Source: Brachycybe producta
Lineage: Eukaryota; Arthropoda; Diplopoda; Playtdesmida; Andrognathidae
Length of the DNA stretch: 64,000 bases
NCBI GenBank assembly: GCA_036925085.1
Contig: JAUPFP010000008.1
Span: 5,339,277 to 5,403,276 of the forward strand
Reading direction: 5' to 3'
The notes under the pieces were generated by a model, which saw nothing but the letters and a program-made list of their open reading frames with translations, ran no database searches and had not been told where the DNA came from. Position numbers and translations under genes: made by a program. Of this stretch, positions 1-13,600 are shown one piece after another. The number at the start of each line of letters is the position of its first letter. Position 1 is the stretch's first letter.

Positions 1-589
1 GATGCTCCAAATGGTTCCTCAATATATTGATTCCAATTTCAAAAGAAGAGGAAACGGATTTACAGTCAAGTGGCAAAATACCGTGAAACATATTCACAGT
101 TAAACTGGAAAAAAAAAGAAAACCCAGTGATTTCCTATAGAAACAACAAATATAAGAGGACCCCCCCCCCCATCACGGCCATGAAACCACCACCTTCTCC
201 ATATATGGGATCTGGCACCCATTTAGAGACGAATCCTAAATCAATTGTGAAATGCTCTCTGAGAGACAGAGAGACAAAAAATGAAACAAAACGTTATTGT
301 TAAACGTTTGTGTAGTGCTAGAGCTCTGTAAAGATGAGTGTACGGCGACAACAAACTTCAAAAGTGTCACAAAAGTGTTTTCGGTATACAAATTGAGTTT
401 AAAACTAACTGAAAACAGATAAAAAAAAACCCATCCAATTTGCATTTAGATAATAATTTTTGGCGCATACATGTCTGACCTATTTACTCATAAGTCCATG
501 CAGTTTGCAATGTGTTTCACTTTTAGTTACTGCAGGTTCATATATTCTTTTCTTAATCCGCATCTGTAAACACTTTTTCCAGTACTGAA

Positions 590-930
590 ATAAATTAATT
601 TATTAAAATAATTACAATTCCTAATTACATAGTGAAAAACTAATTATTACAATTACAAATTAGTAGATTTTAAAAAGTAATTACAATTAGATCTTTAAAA
701 AATTGTAATTACTCCTTTTCCTCAAAGCATGTGAATTACATACCAATTACAAATCAGATGACAAAATCATCAAATCCGAAAGAAATATGAAAAGTAATTA
801 AAATTAGTTGTATTTTGCATTAGAAAAGATAATTAATTACAACTTGAAAGTTCCAAAAGTAATATGATAAATTACTATTTATTTGAAAAAGCAATTTAAT
901 TACAATAATTCATTACTTTTGCCACAATTA
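590..930. repeat. AATTAC-rich degenerate repeat cluster
   Basis: The words AATTAC, TAATTACAATTA and their complements (GTAATTAC, TTGTAATTAC) recur more than a dozen times in about 340 bases. No clean period is visible, so this is a degenerate low-complexity array or the decayed tail of a repeat, not a regular satellite. Confidence 0.5.
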
Positions 931-2363
931 CTCAGCCACTGCTTTTTTTTTTTACTTTCTCATCATCTTCCCTTGGATTGAATCATAATGTTCAGATAAC
1001 ATAGTTGATAACGGATCTCAAAATATGCTAATTATTCCGGACATCCTGTGGTTTCTTTCTCGAACATCCTGTCACAGACAGAATTCCAGATGATTGACAG
1101 GATGTATAAATAAAATAAGTAAATGCTCACCTATGACTTTGAAATGCTATCTAAGACATTGTCAGTCATTTGCAACATATGACATCCTTTTAAACTTCGA
1201 TGTATTTATAAAATATTACTGGCTGTGTTCGGCAACAATAAACCATTTCTTTATGATTTAAACAAACTAAGTTTCTGCTCAAGTAAAAACAGTTCCCTGG
1301 CAACTATCCTCTAAAAAAACCAACATGTTGTTACCGGATAACCATGGTTCCTATACAATGTTGGTACTGATTTGTTGTTATAACAGTAGAAATATATTTT
1401 TCGTGCACTTTTCATAAAGCATTCTTACCGTTCAAGACATGTAGGACCTAGATGTTTGTTTCTAAGTCTTCTATAGTTTGAAAATTACCGTCTTGCATAG
1501 TTCTACACACCAATTGAGATGGCCCCCATAAATATAAATTAAGTCGAGACAGGCAAAGAGTCAGAGGACCATGAGGCCCTTTGAAATCAAAAAATTATCC
1601 AAAAAAAAAAAAATTCAAGCAAAAAAACCTGGCTACAGAAATAAACGAAAAATGGATTTCGAACACCTTGAACTATTTATTGTATTTTTTTAAAAAAAGT
1701 TTAAGTAACTTTGGGTACAAACGTACCCAACATCTGACAAATTCATTTTTGACATAGATCTATGGACTGACATAAAACAGATATAAACAAAATATGAGAA
1801 AATTCCATCAAATTTTCATGTCGTTTTATGTCAAGTCTTTTTTTTTTTCGTACACAGACTTACTGTATTTCTTAGATCCATGCATTTTATATGAGACACG
1901 TCGTAATATTTAATAAAAAAAACTCTTATTGCTCCAACATTAGATGACTAATTTTCATAAAGAAGATTGCTTAATTAACTAATTGCCCATTTTCAATGTA
2001 GGGCCCTCTAGCATTTCTAACATAAAACATAAAAAAGTAATTTCAGCTTAACATTTGCTCGAATAGAAAACATGCATAAAGCAAAATTTGAATATAAAAA
2101 CAGCAAAGCAGACAGACAATCAAAACTTAAGAAGACAAAACAAGACGAAAGAAAAGATTGTAGAATGTAAATGGCGAAATCTTGGTTAGAAACAATAAAG
2201 AAAGAAAGCTTTTAATAAAGTGAAAAAGAATTAACTAAAACCTACATATTAGACAGTTGCAACATTCACGGATCCTTAACGATACCGCAAACTCAAAAGA
2301 CACCTTTTATTGAGTACAACAACTGCGAAAAATACGCAATAATATTGCTTTTGTACCTTCTCA

Positions 2364-2527
2364 ATTTTTGTCGAATGTTCGTCAAATTTTTGACGAATGT
2401 TCGCCAAATTTTTGACGAATGTTAGTCAAATTTATGACGAATGTTCGCCAAATTTCTGACGAATGTTCGCCAAATTTTTGACGAATGTTCGCCAATTTTT
2501 TAACGAATGTTCGCCAAATTTTTTATA
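2364..2527. repeat. 22-bp tandem repeat, about 7 units
   Basis: The unit is close to GACGAATGTTCGCCAAATTT plus two T. Units differ by a few substitutions (GTCAAA for GCCAAA, TTAG for TTCG). The motif CGAATGTTCG is an imperfect palindrome inside each unit. No coding frame or flanking terminal repeats are seen, so it is a minisatellite. Confidence 0.9.
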
Positions 2528-3980
2528 TGACGCTTCTGATAAATTGTCTTTAAAACGTGGCATTTTTTTCAGCTTGTGTGATCTTTCACGAATAGAACTT
2601 TTCTATGGGGTTACTTACTGGGCTTACTATGGGTTTACTTAGATAAATTTGGATTTTGCATAAAAGTATATTTAAAACTGGTGGCGTCACACTGAATTAA
2701 TGAAATTATTCATTAAAATATATAGACATAAATCGCCCCTCTACTTCACACAATTGCAGGTCTCAGTGAATTGCGTCAATCTCATCCATTCTCTCTTTTC
2801 AAAACTTCTCTAACATTATAAGCTCTGACACACACACACACACACATTTATATACGAAAAAAAAAGTTTTATGATGCCCAACAAAAAAGCAATCAATACA
2901 AAGACAAATCAAATAGATATTTTTCACGGCATAAACGTGACCAGAATTCAGTGTAAACAACATTCGGAGGCATCTTTTGTTTAATATCTCTCTTCTTTTA
3001 TGATTGTAGTTTCGTAAGAAATAAATATAAGAAATTAAGACCACTGGTCTCGATTTCTCCCTCTCGCAAAAGAAATTTCCATAATAATAATATAATAAAA
3101 TTAAACCCACACATAATATTCACCCATATCTCCTTTGTCTATAGAGAGCCTCACAATCCCCATCAGCCTTAAATGTTCAACAAGCTTCCTTACAAAACCA
3201 AATATCTCTTAATGTATTATTATGTGTATGGAGTGTCTCGGTATATAAGAAAAAATATTTGGAGTTAAAACAAGTAGAATAATAAAAAATTGGTAAAGTT
3301 TCAGTTCATTCCTCTTTAATATCTCAAGTTCTCTTATTTTTATTTCAGTAATAATCATTTATCAGGTCATTTTTAGAGATTAACAGGAAGAAGAAGAAGA
3401 AGAAGAAGAAGAAAAAAAAACCGGGTTTTCATTCTAACATTCTAAAATTCTAATCGATTTGAAGCCAAAAATAATTAAGTTAACTCTCCTTGAAGTTGGG
3501 CAATCACTGCAAGCTCATTTAAGAACTTTTCGTTATTGCCACTCACTAAATTCAAGAAAAATACATATGCAAATGAGGAACACAGACACACACACACACA
3601 CAAAGGCTTTGTTTTCAAATTCTCAACTTCATGAATGTATGGTAGAATTGAGAAACATGAAATTCAGTTTTTTTTTTTAAAAAAATAGGAAGAAAAAAAA
3701 TCAGAATTTAGAGCTTTTTTATTTTGTTGCAAATGACACACAAAAGGTCTATTTTTTATGGTCTCAATGGTCAAACTATGATCATTTATCTATTTCTTTC
3801 TTATGTGTATACATTTTATATGTAAATTAGAATAATGTATCCAATTGTATATACACAATGTATATATAGACGTTGGCCATACATTTGAAATTCAAATTTA
3901 ACACTTTGAAAATCGAGTTTTATTCACGTTCATGTTGAAACTACAAAATACATGTATTTGTTCATCATTTGCATTTTACT

Positions 3981-4127
<147 letters not shown>

Positions 4128-4721
4128 CTTTTGGTTTTGCTTTCAATCATAAATTCTCTATAAAAATTGATGTAAAACCTAGAATTTTTTTATCAAAAAA
4201 TCTATAGATTCTTGTTTTTTGTTTTTTATAAATTGTAAAATGTAAATCTTAGTGAGTTAAGATAGGTGAAAATCCAATTCAAAGTTACACCAGATTAATA
4301 AATCACAAAGTTTCAGAATTTAATTGCCTCATCAATGTCATTTATTTGCTGAACTTTTTCCTCCTTTTTTTTCTTCTTTCTTTTCTTTTTCTTCTTTTTC
4401 TTTGTATTTGAAATTACGATCGTAGTAAGAAAGAAAAAAAGGGTTTTCGAACATATATATATCTAGGCAACGCTAAAAATCGATAAAATTCATTTGTGAA
4501 CCACAAAACAGCCATTGGGATCGAAATAAATAAAATATAAAAAAGAAAACCTTTTCTTTTTTCTCTCTGATGCCGCCGCACCATAATTTTGTTTAAAAAT
4601 AAAACACACACCCTGTATAAATTTCAAAAAGTTCATTCAATCACATTCATTAAAAACTAATTAAAATTTACAACAAAAAAAACGCACTACGATGTTCCAA
4701 TCTGAACTAGAAAATAATTTA

Positions 4722-5102
4722 AAAACTTAAGATGTTTTATGAACAGCTAGCTGCTTTTCGAACTCTTTGCTAGTCTGTGTTTCAAAGAATGTGTTAAAAA
4801 CTAGAACGGGTAGCTGAGTCAGTTAATACCGTACTATTTTTCATAATGATATCTTTCAAAATAAACTTTTGATGAACAAAAATTGAAAAAAAAAATATCG
4901 TCTGCTTGAAGTTAGGTCCTTCTTTTAAAACTCAAATAAAAAAGCTTATTTTAAAAGATATCAACACGAAACTACTCTTAAGTAATTGGGCTATTCTTCT
5001 AGCTTCTAAAACACTTTCCAAGTTTTTCTTCATTTTGTTTTTTCTGAAAGATAAAATAACCAGAGTTTGAAGGGCGTTTACACTTAAAACCACCTTAAGC
5101 CC
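4722..5102. mobile_element. palindromic MITE-like element, family P1 (full length)
   Basis: The left arm runs through AAAAACTAGAACGGGTAGCT and ATATCTTTCAAAATAAACTT. The right arm carries the reverse complement (AAGCTTATTTTAAAAGATAT, then TTCTAGCTTCTAAAACACTT). The right end is GTTTACACTTAAAACCACCT followed by TAA. The middle holds ATATCGTCTGCTTGAAGTTA. It has no coding capacity, so it is non-autonomous. Confidence 0.8.
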
Positions 5103-5584
5103 ATCTAGAAAAAAAGTCGATGATCAAACTATGAAGAAAGGTAGAAAAAGAAAGAGAGAGAGAGAGAGAGAGACAAAAATCTAAAGCATCGTAGCCAACA
5201 ACCATTACAAACTAAACGGTGGAAATTTCATCTATTATTTGTTGCTGACCTTATTCAGTCAAGCTGAAGGTCAATTGACCGCACAAACCAAAATAAAAAT
5301 GTCGGTATTTTGATGGAGAAAAAGAAAATGATTTCCTCTTTTAAAAAAAAAAACACAAGTCCGCCTTTTAAAAAAGGAAGTGTGACGTCAACGTCATAAA
5401 AATCACTCTCTTCTATTAATCAATACATCACATATAAGTCATGATAGTAGCTGTGTAATAAATTGGGCTATAGGCTTTAAAGCCTATTCTCTAGACTAGA
5501 TCAATAGGATTTATACAGTTATACTAGCACAGTAAAGTACACAAACATCTTTTAAGATGTCACAAAATTACATAAAAAATAACG

Positions 5585-6560
5585 TTGTCAGTGTCTGTCT
5601 TCCATGTGACTGACCCACTCTTTGTATATAGGCCCTATGTGTATGCCTTTTGTATAATGTGTTTGTCTTCTGTATATATCAGTGTGTGTTGTGTTTTTCT
5701 CTTATTATGTGTGTGTGTTGTTTGTGTAAATCTGTGTGTTTGTATTATGTGTATCTTATGCGGTTTTTATAGGTGTATTTGTATGTTTTCTCACTATCAG
5801 TGTATATTATCTATGTGGTGTGTCTAGCTTTTTCTATCTGTATTTGTGTGTCTTCTGTAAGACGCGTGTGTGTTCGTTTTGTGTCTGTATGTCTCACTTG
5901 AATGAGTGTGTACGGATGGCTGTTCTGCATGATGATGTTTTGTTTGACTCGTATATGTCTCTGTGTGTGTGTGTGTGTTCTGCGTGATCTACGCTTGTTA
6001 TGTGTTTTTTGTGTAACTTATGTGTTTTGTGTGATCTGTGTGTGCTCTGTGTTATGTACGCTTGTTATGTGTGATGTGTGTTTTGTGTGATATATCATGT
6101 GAGGTATGTGTGTGTTTTGTGTTACTGTGTGTATTCTGTGTGATCTGTGTGATGTACGCTTATTATGTGTGATGTGTTTTGTGAGATCCGTGTATTTTGT
6201 TTGTTCAGTGCGATATGTGTTACTGTGTGACGTTTGTTTTATGTGTGATGTGTGTGCTCTGTGTTTACTATATGACGTTTGTGTTGTGTGTGTGTTCTGT
6301 GTTACTGTGTGACGTTTGTGTTAAGTGTGATATATATGTGTGTATTCTGTGTGACGTGTATGTGATGTGTGCGTGTGTTCTGTGTGATCTTTGTGTCTTT
6401 CAATCCGTATCTGTTCTGTGTGACGTGTGTGTGTTTTCTTTGTATTTGCGTATTTTCTAAATGTGGAACTGTGTTTGTGGTTTTTTGCATCTTTATAATG
6501 TAGGTCTGTCTGTCGTCTGTGCATTGTTTGTATGTTCGTATACCCGGTATATAAGTTTGT
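5585..6560. repeat. TG-rich degenerate minisatellite, about 1 kb
   Basis: The plus strand is dominated by TGTGTG, TCTGTGTGATCTGTGTG and TGTGTGACGTTTGTGT, with TATGTGTGATGTG variants. The strand is strongly G+T-biased. Open frames on both strands read as Cys/Val/Leu or His/Thr repeats, which is what such a tract yields, so I do not call a gene here. Confidence 0.85.
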
Positions 6561-7157
6561 CCATCAAGTCTGTGTGATCTGCGACCTTACCAAAAATGTC
6601 TGCAAGCAAACTTTAAAACTCAAGTTGAATAAATAAACTATTCTGACAAATGAATGCATTATAGAACGAACAATATGTAGAAGTCGAAAATAAAAAGGAA
6701 CATATTATATTATTCACAGCTAAAAGTATTGATTTGTGCATAAATAAAATGAATGAAGCCAAAAACGAGAGACGAAGACCCAAAAAAAAAAATCTCTCTT
6801 ATCTAGAAAAACAAAAATGGATTTTTTTAAAAAAAAAAAGCAGGAGAAGGAGTGAGAAACAAGAAAAAAAGGTGTAAAAAATATATGAAATAATCCTCTT
6901 TCATTTTGTCTTCTCTTTTCGATAAAGTAATTCTATTTAAGTGTCCCATATCATGTATATTATGAAAATAATTTCATCATTTTCAGCTCCAAACTATTTG
7001 CCAGTACTTAATATATTTATTCATTATTATTCACATACACACAAGTGAAACCTCTTCATACTTTTTTTATTGGTCTAACCAATTGACAGAAGAAAAAAAA
7101 AAGTGACAGCTAACTCAATAGCAGCAGCATATTGTAGGCTTACTGTCTCGCAATGAG

Positions 7158-7230
7158 GCCCTGTTACACAGCACCACTTACCGCGCTAGAAATGTCGATG
7201 TATGTCCTCCTATGTAGGCTCTATTCCTAA
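7158..7230. mobile_element. partial copy of inverted-repeat element family P4
   Basis: It matches one arm of the palindrome at about 15845-16032: TTACACAGCACCACTTACCG, then GAAATGTCGATGTATGTCCT and TAGGCTC. Only one arm is present. Confidence 0.55.
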
Positions 7231-7506
7231 TGTTCTCATATTACAAAAAAAAAAAATTCTTTAATGAAAGTGACGTCATTATTCTTGCTGCGATATAGTG
7301 TCAGTATTAATCCTCTAAACCGTTTTTATATCGAAACTTTTAACACCAAAGTGTTTACACGTGAGTTTGTCTTATTCCCTTATAAGCCAACTCAAAGCCA
7401 ACTGAATATATAATTAAATTTCTTTTGACTTTTCAACCAATCATACTTCTTTAATTCAACATCAATCCTTTTGCGATGCGTGTTTATACGGGAATTAAAC
7501 CAACCA

Positions 7507-7710
7507 CAGGCAGTTAGAAATCGATCAGAACTTCAGTTGGCTCCGCCCTTGTTATGACGACAGGCAACTTCTAATTGGCTGGTTATGTAGTCTGACGTCA
7601 TATGCTCCGCCCTTTTCAACGTCAGACTACATAACCAGCCAATTAGAAGTTGCCGGTCGTCATAACAAGGGCGGAGCCAACTGAAGTTCTGACCGATTTC
7701 TAACTGCCTG
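7507..7710. mobile_element. palindromic MITE-like element, family F3, with TGACGTCA and GC boxes
   Basis: The termini are CAGGCAGTTAGAAATCG and its inverse. Both arms carry GGCTCCGCCCTTGTTATGAC and CAACTTCTAATTGGCTGG in inverted orientation, and the centre has CTGACGTCATATGCTCCGCC. The element is flanked by TAAACCAACCA (7496-7506) and TAAACTAACCA (7711-7721), a 10/11 direct repeat that may be the target-site duplication. Open frames inside it are artefacts of the palindrome. Confidence 0.88.
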
Positions 7711-8235
7711 TAAACTAACCAAAACATTGTATCAACAGTTGAGAATCCTCCCAGTTTACCCGACCAGAGATATGTCGATATAATTATCATCAAAATGTCG
7801 AAACAAGGAAGACAATTAGATATTATTGTATATGGAACTTAATTGTCGCATTAGAAATTCTATAAATAAGGTTGTGTTTTATATACGTTTCACATAAAGA
7901 GTTAAGCCCGGAAAAGAGCTGTTTTTTTTTCAGAACTCATTAAGTCCATATTTTGATTAAACCTATTTTATTGCAGTTTTGTAAACACTTTTCACAGCTG
8001 AATCGATATCTGCAATCTCCAAATCCACTCCAAATTTAGGTTTGCTATCTCTTTACATGTAAAAGGATTAGGTTTTTTGCGTTTCATAAACAATTTAAAT
8101 AACGAGACTTGTTGAGTTTTTGAACAAAAAAAAGTCCGTCATATATCGACACTTGGTAGTCCCGTGTAACCAGCCCCAAACCCTGTCTTTCTCTCAATCT
8201 GTCTATTTCACACACTCTAACTCAGTCTTTATCTA

Positions 8236-8240
<5 letters not shown>

Positions 8241-8306
<66 letters not shown>
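8241..8306. repeat. (CT)n microsatellite
   Basis: About 66 bases of perfect alternating CT, with degenerate TCTATCTTTCTC before it. Confidence 0.97.
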
Positions 8307-8309
<3 letters not shown>

Positions 8310-8569
8310 CAAGGCATCAATGTTACATATGGAGCCTAAAAAAGAGACGTATTTTATGATGCATTCATTATAATTTATTAATAAGCGGAGAAAAAAAATA
8401 TTTGGCAAAAAAAAAATTGTTGCCTAAAATGTGGCACGCAAACGGCTCCTTGATTTAAGACCCACATTTAAAAAAAAAAACAATAGAAAAGAACAGAAAT
8501 TAAGAAAATACCTTTTGTAGTAATTAACAAATAAATTACAATGTTATGGCCGTTATATTTGTTAAAAGA

Positions 8570-8745
8570 ATAAAAATCTAGTAATGTTCAAATTCAAGTA
8601 CAAAACTAAGCACTTGAACTTCAACTTGAACCCTCTCTGAACAGGGTTTCCAACGTAGAAAAATAGCTATTTCAAGAGTACTTTATTTCTGCCTTAGAAT
8701 CCTATTCAGTTAGTTTTTTTTTTAATTTTGATCTTAATAATAACA
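8570..8745. repeat. dispersed repeat family G, copy 1
   Basis: It shares the order of motifs with 11785-11945 and 19690-19870: CACTTGAACTTCAACTTGAA, then CTGAACAGGGTTTCCAACGT, then a CTTTAT/CTGCCTTAGAATCCTAT segment and a T-rich stretch. No terminal repeats were found. The type is unknown. Confidence 0.55.
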
Positions 8746-8988
8746 AAAAACAAAATATCATTTTGGGTTTTTGTCTTTTGTAAAAAAATAAACAAAAAAA
8801 TTGTTCATTTCCGATTGTAAATGAATGTAAAATATGTATATAAAAATACAGAAAATTCAGATGATGTTAAGTGTTTGTAAAGAGCTGTGAAATAAAAGTT
8901 ATTAAGAGAAATAAGTACACTTAATGAATGCTAATTAGTAATATAATTAGTTGAGTGAAACATACGACGTTAACATTAAAGAACTTAC

Positions 8989-9028
8989 GTCCAGCGTAGT
9001 CCACTTCAATTCCATTTGTTTGAACCAT
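8989..9028 (-). CDS. orphan first coding exon, unknown protein
   Basis: On the minus strand an ATG with A at -3 context (catt-ATG-G) opens MVQTNGIEVDYAG and runs straight into a perfect donor, GGAC|GTAAGT, at 8989/8988. This looks like a first coding exon of 13 codons plus one base, splicing in phase 1. An AT-rich TATA-like stretch lies about 40 bases upstream on the same strand (around 9065-9080). I do not recognise the protein and could not find the next exon, which should lie below 8988. It could be a chance ATG next to a donor-like sequence. Confidence is modest for a coding exon and nil for function. Confidence 0.4.
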
Positions 9029-10819
9029 AATGATGAAAACTGATTTGTGTCCTTTTTTGTTATAATTTTATATATATATTTTTTTTAAAAAAAGTTGATT
9101 TTAAAAGCTCAGAAAAAGTGGTCAAAAGTCCACTAAGACGTCAACCAACTGACCACAAACGATGTCGACACACATTTTTCTCAAAAATATTTTTTTTTTC
9201 AAAAAGAAAAACAAACAAAAAACTCAAAATGTCCTTTTTTTATAAAAAAAAAAACTCTAAAGAATAAATTTGGAAGACTTGAAGAGATTTGAAATCTGAT
9301 CTAATATAAGAAGAAGAAAAAAGACGCGAGGACTTGAGGTTAGATATTTTTCTTATTTGTAGAATAAAATTTTGATGTTTTGTTGTTAAAATATATTCAC
9401 AGGTTTCTACTGTAATCGACTGAAATTCATCCGTTTTCTAGCCGTGTTTCTATCTGTTCCTCTCAACCAGAATGAGTCACTCTACTTGAATAAACGGCCA
9501 CCAAAAAAAAATGTTCTCGACCCTCCCCTGTAGTGAGGCAAACCATGATGACACACACTTTAAGGCCCTTTTGAGGCTTTTTCTCTCTCTCTTTTTTAAC
9601 CCCTTTTCCACTTATATTCTCCTCCAGAAAATCCATTCAAATGGAAGAGCATCGATTAAATGAGGAACAGCCTAAAATACAAAATAAGGGAAGAAGAAAA
9701 TGAATAATGATAATAATAATGATGATAATAACGATAATACAATTGAATAGTAGAAAAAAGTGACGTCACAGATATATTACTAAAAAAAAAATAAACAATA
9801 AATCCGAATTTTACACTGCATTAATTAAAAATGTTGTAAATAATTATCACTTTTTTGTACACCTTATTAGCTTTATTTATATCAAATCATAATTTGCAAA
9901 CTCGTAACAAGTGACCCCTTTAAAAAGCCTTTTAATCTTTTTATCTCTCAAAATAAAACATATTTAAAGCTAACAAAGGCTAAAAAGAGGAATAAATAAT
10001 AAAAGAGTTGAAAATAAGATTGTTTGAATTTATACTTTCATTTCTTTGCTTGAAATCATCCAAAAGCAACATAAATTATATTTATAAATATGTAAAAAAA
10101 AATTAATTATTAAATAAATCACAATCACGTCAACAACCAATCTGCAAAATTTCATATTAATTATTTATTATTATATTTAAAGATAAGTGAGAAATCTACA
10201 GTATTTCTGACTTTCTCATGTTTCACATTTCAAGGAACAACTAGAAAAAATAAGTGTTATAAACTAGAATAGTAACTCAACTAGCTAGAAAAAAAAAGAC
10301 AAGTCAAAATTTCATCGCAATTGGATGGAAATTTTGCAAATCATGTAAAAAAAAAACATTAATTTAAATTTTCATAACGCAATAAAATGTTTATTTTTAA
10401 AAAATACGTCATTAAAAACTGTCTTTATCCTTTTAGATATTACTACTTTAAATTTTCAATTTCTGTTTTGAAGTTATTTAGAACTAAAAAAAACAAAGAC
10501 ACTGTAAAAGTTTCAATTTGTCTTATTTACCACACATGAATCACATGTGTGTAAACCGAGTACTTTTAATGGAAAAAAAAGATGCGGAATCCGTCGCCGC
10601 CCACATAGGGAATAAAAATCAATTATTGTATCGACGCATATAAGAAATCACTCAAATTCACATGGTTAAATATAATTTAATATTCAACATCTGTTGATAA
10701 AAAAAAGTAATTAAAGTAATTCTTTAAAAGAATTTTTTTTAAAAAAAAATATCACTTATTCTATAGATTCACTAGTCAATATGCAGAACCATGAAGTTAG
10801 GTACTCTGACCCTCAACAG

Positions 10820-10822
<3 letters not shown>

Positions 10823-10890
<68 letters not shown>
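10823..10890. repeat. (AT)n microsatellite
   Basis: About 68 bases of alternating AT. Confidence 0.97.
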
Positions 10891-11784
10891 CTGACCAATG
10901 GGTACTCTCATCTACAAATAATGTCTGTCCAGTGTCCATTACATGACAATGTTGGTGCCTAAAATACGTGTTTAAATATGCAGATGAGAACACTAAACAG
11001 GGTGCAAAGATACCATATGAGAGTAAAAGAGGCTTTCAGGTCAATGAACTGCTGACAGCACAGAGCCTGATGGTCACTCAAGATGAACTGACCACTGTGT
11101 TTAGTCCTCACAAATGAATGTCAGCGCTCAATAAAGCCACATTATTTATTGAAGTAGGGGTGTGTTACATTGTCATTCATGCATCTCATCGAATTTCACG
11201 GGTTTACCTTACACCTTTGTATACAAAAAAAATTAATTAAAAAACTTGAAAGCACAGCATGTTCACATTAATTAATTCAAAAAGAGCTTTGCTTTAGAAA
11301 TATGATGTACCAACAATCAGAAACATTGCAATATTATAGAACTTTCATACATAAAAATGAACAAGCGAGAGAGAGAGATGTCAATCTTAACACACGAGTA
11401 GCTTCTTTGGGTTGTTTTTTCTTCTTCTTACGAGTGTGTGATTAGGTTTGATTTTAAGGCTACCTGTTGCCTGAATTCAGTGAGCTATGTATTGTATAGG
11501 CCTACATTTTGAAATCCATTGTATGCAGCATCACCGCCAACACCAATCTGCGTCACTATAAGTCTACTTTCCAAGTACAATCATATACATAAACAGTATA
11601 TGGTGACTGTGTGGGTGGATTCTCATAGACTACAATGTTATGTATATACAGTGTGCTCTATATTGTATGTAGGTGTGGAATTTCTGTCTCGTTTTCAACC
11701 CTCTCTTTCCATTTCATTCTTTAAACAAAGATTGGAGTTCGTATTTTCGGGTTCTATTAAAACAGAACTCCTCTTATGAGCTTA

Positions 11785-11945
11785 GGTCTAAATTCATAAA
11801 TTAAACTTAACACTTGAACTGAAACTTGAAACCTCTTAGCAGAGTTTCAAACATAAAATTTTTTTGGTACTCAATAAAACAAATTTCAAATTTAAATGTT
11901 TCATTTTTTTTTCTTACATTTTGGACCTAACAATAGGCTTCCATC
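11785..11945. repeat. dispersed repeat family G, copy 2
   Basis: CACTTGAACTGAAACTTGAA and CTCTTAGCAGAGTTTCAAAC correspond to the copy near 8.6 kb; a T-rich stretch and TTGGACCTAAC follow. Diverged. Confidence 0.5.
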
Positions 11946-13399
11946 ATCTTTCTTCAAGTATTCTTACAGTATGTAATAGGCCTACAGACAAAACGATTTT
12001 ATTTGTTTTCATAATAATAAAGAAAATTGACTGAAATTTTATATTTTGAATATTACAAGTGCACATTTAAATATCTATTTGCAGTATTTCTTTTAAGATT
12101 TTGACGAATTAACCATTTCATAAATTTATTTTTAAAAAATGGATGAAAAAGTCTGATTTATTGGAAAATTTATTAACATATTTTATATTTTCTATAGTGT
12201 ATATAAATATAACAATATATTGATATACGTTATTTAATGTTTAAACCTGAATTTCACTCTTATAATCTGTTTGCGATTTTAAATAGATTGAGTAGGCACT
12301 AATTATGTTTAATCGCATTAAATAAGCGTCACAAAAAGGTCAAATTAATGCGAAAACATGCGAACACCTTCCATTTGTCCAGTTTCACTTTTAGAAGTTA
12401 ACAAGATGGCGGCAACAAATTCACTTTTTTAAGGAAATATTCTCAATATGGTTATTAATTTTTTAGCTTTTTCATTATACTGTTTTACAGATATACTACT
12501 GAATTAGGAATCATCATTACAAGTCAAAAATACAATTATTTTGTGTAAAAAAATAGTAAAAAATACAATCATTATGATAGAATATCATTATATTGATTAT
12601 TTATTTATGATATTTATCACTTGATACAAATCTAACAACTCTTGATATTTGTTTTATTTACAATTGATATATTTACATTATTGATTACATAAAATACTAA
12701 ATTATACATATTGCAGTAGAAAATTTAGAAAAACAAACAAACAAAATACATTCGACAATTTAGTTTTTAAACAAGTAAAAAAAATAATTCAGTTAGTTTG
12801 ATTTTTTTTTTCGTTCCTTAAAAAAGGAACCTTGTTTGAAAAGAGGTCACTTTTTTTGTCCAGTGTCAATAAACTTGGTTTAAATTTACAGCAAAAGAAG
12901 AAGAAAAAAAACAACTTGAGACATTTTTACGTTTCATGTATAAAATCTGTCCCACTTTTTTTGAAACTGTTATTAATCCCTAAAAAAGACACCTTTTCTC
13001 TCCCCTACATCCCCCTATTATCATCATCATCATCAAAATGGATGTCATTAATCTGTTGGTGTTTTTTTTTTTCCAAATAAGTTTTAAGAAGAAAAAACCA
13101 GTTACGTAAATTTAAGTATGGTTATAAACAACAGGGTTATTGCAGTTTAAACTAGAAATTCTAAAACAAGTTGACTTTCAAATTAACCTTATTCTATTTT
13201 TTTCTAAGAATTTCAATTACAGTGGAAACCGTTTAACACAAAATGAAAGAAACCGGTATACATGTACATATTTTTTTTCTTCTTTTTAAACAAATTTCGA
13301 GTTAAAAGAAAAACTGGTATGCTATTATGAAAGGAACCGAATCGAAAAATACATGTCGTGTTATCCGATTTTTGGACAGTTTTCACTGTATTATTGTTT

Positions 13400-13600
13400 A
13401 ACACTAAGGCTCTTGACAAACAGACCACTTTTTGAATACTTTTCGACTACAAGATGAAGTCGGGTTATCGTAAAAAAAACCACTTTTGAGTCTTTCCATA
13501 GAAAATACAATGCAAACAGAGTCCAAACCATCTTCGACTGCAAAATGCAGTCGAAAACTGTTTCAAAAAAGTCGTCTGTTTATTAAAACCCTAAGGAGCC
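13400..13600. mobile_element. inverted-repeat element, family P5 (diverged)
   Basis: The left part has TTTTCGACTACAAGATGAAG and TCGGGTTATCG. The right part has GACTGCAAAATGCAGTCGAA and AGTCGTCTGTT in inverted orientation. Similar words occur at 26215-26375. The arms are imperfect, so the boundaries are approximate. Confidence 0.5.

Noticed and set aside
2..103. Short open frame at the left edge
   Set aside because: 34 codons, no acceptor evidence and no recognised protein; cannot be told from chance.
5585..6460. Cys/Val-rich frames that resemble small secreted proteins
   Set aside because: They arise from the TG-rich tract; overlapping frames on both strands all look alike.
7533..7793. 86-codon minus-strand frame
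   Set aside because: It lies within the F3 palindromic element and its flank, with no protein similarity.
12405..12431. ATGGCGGCAACAAATTC with a good start context
   Set aside because: The frame ends after eight codons and no donor lies inside it.
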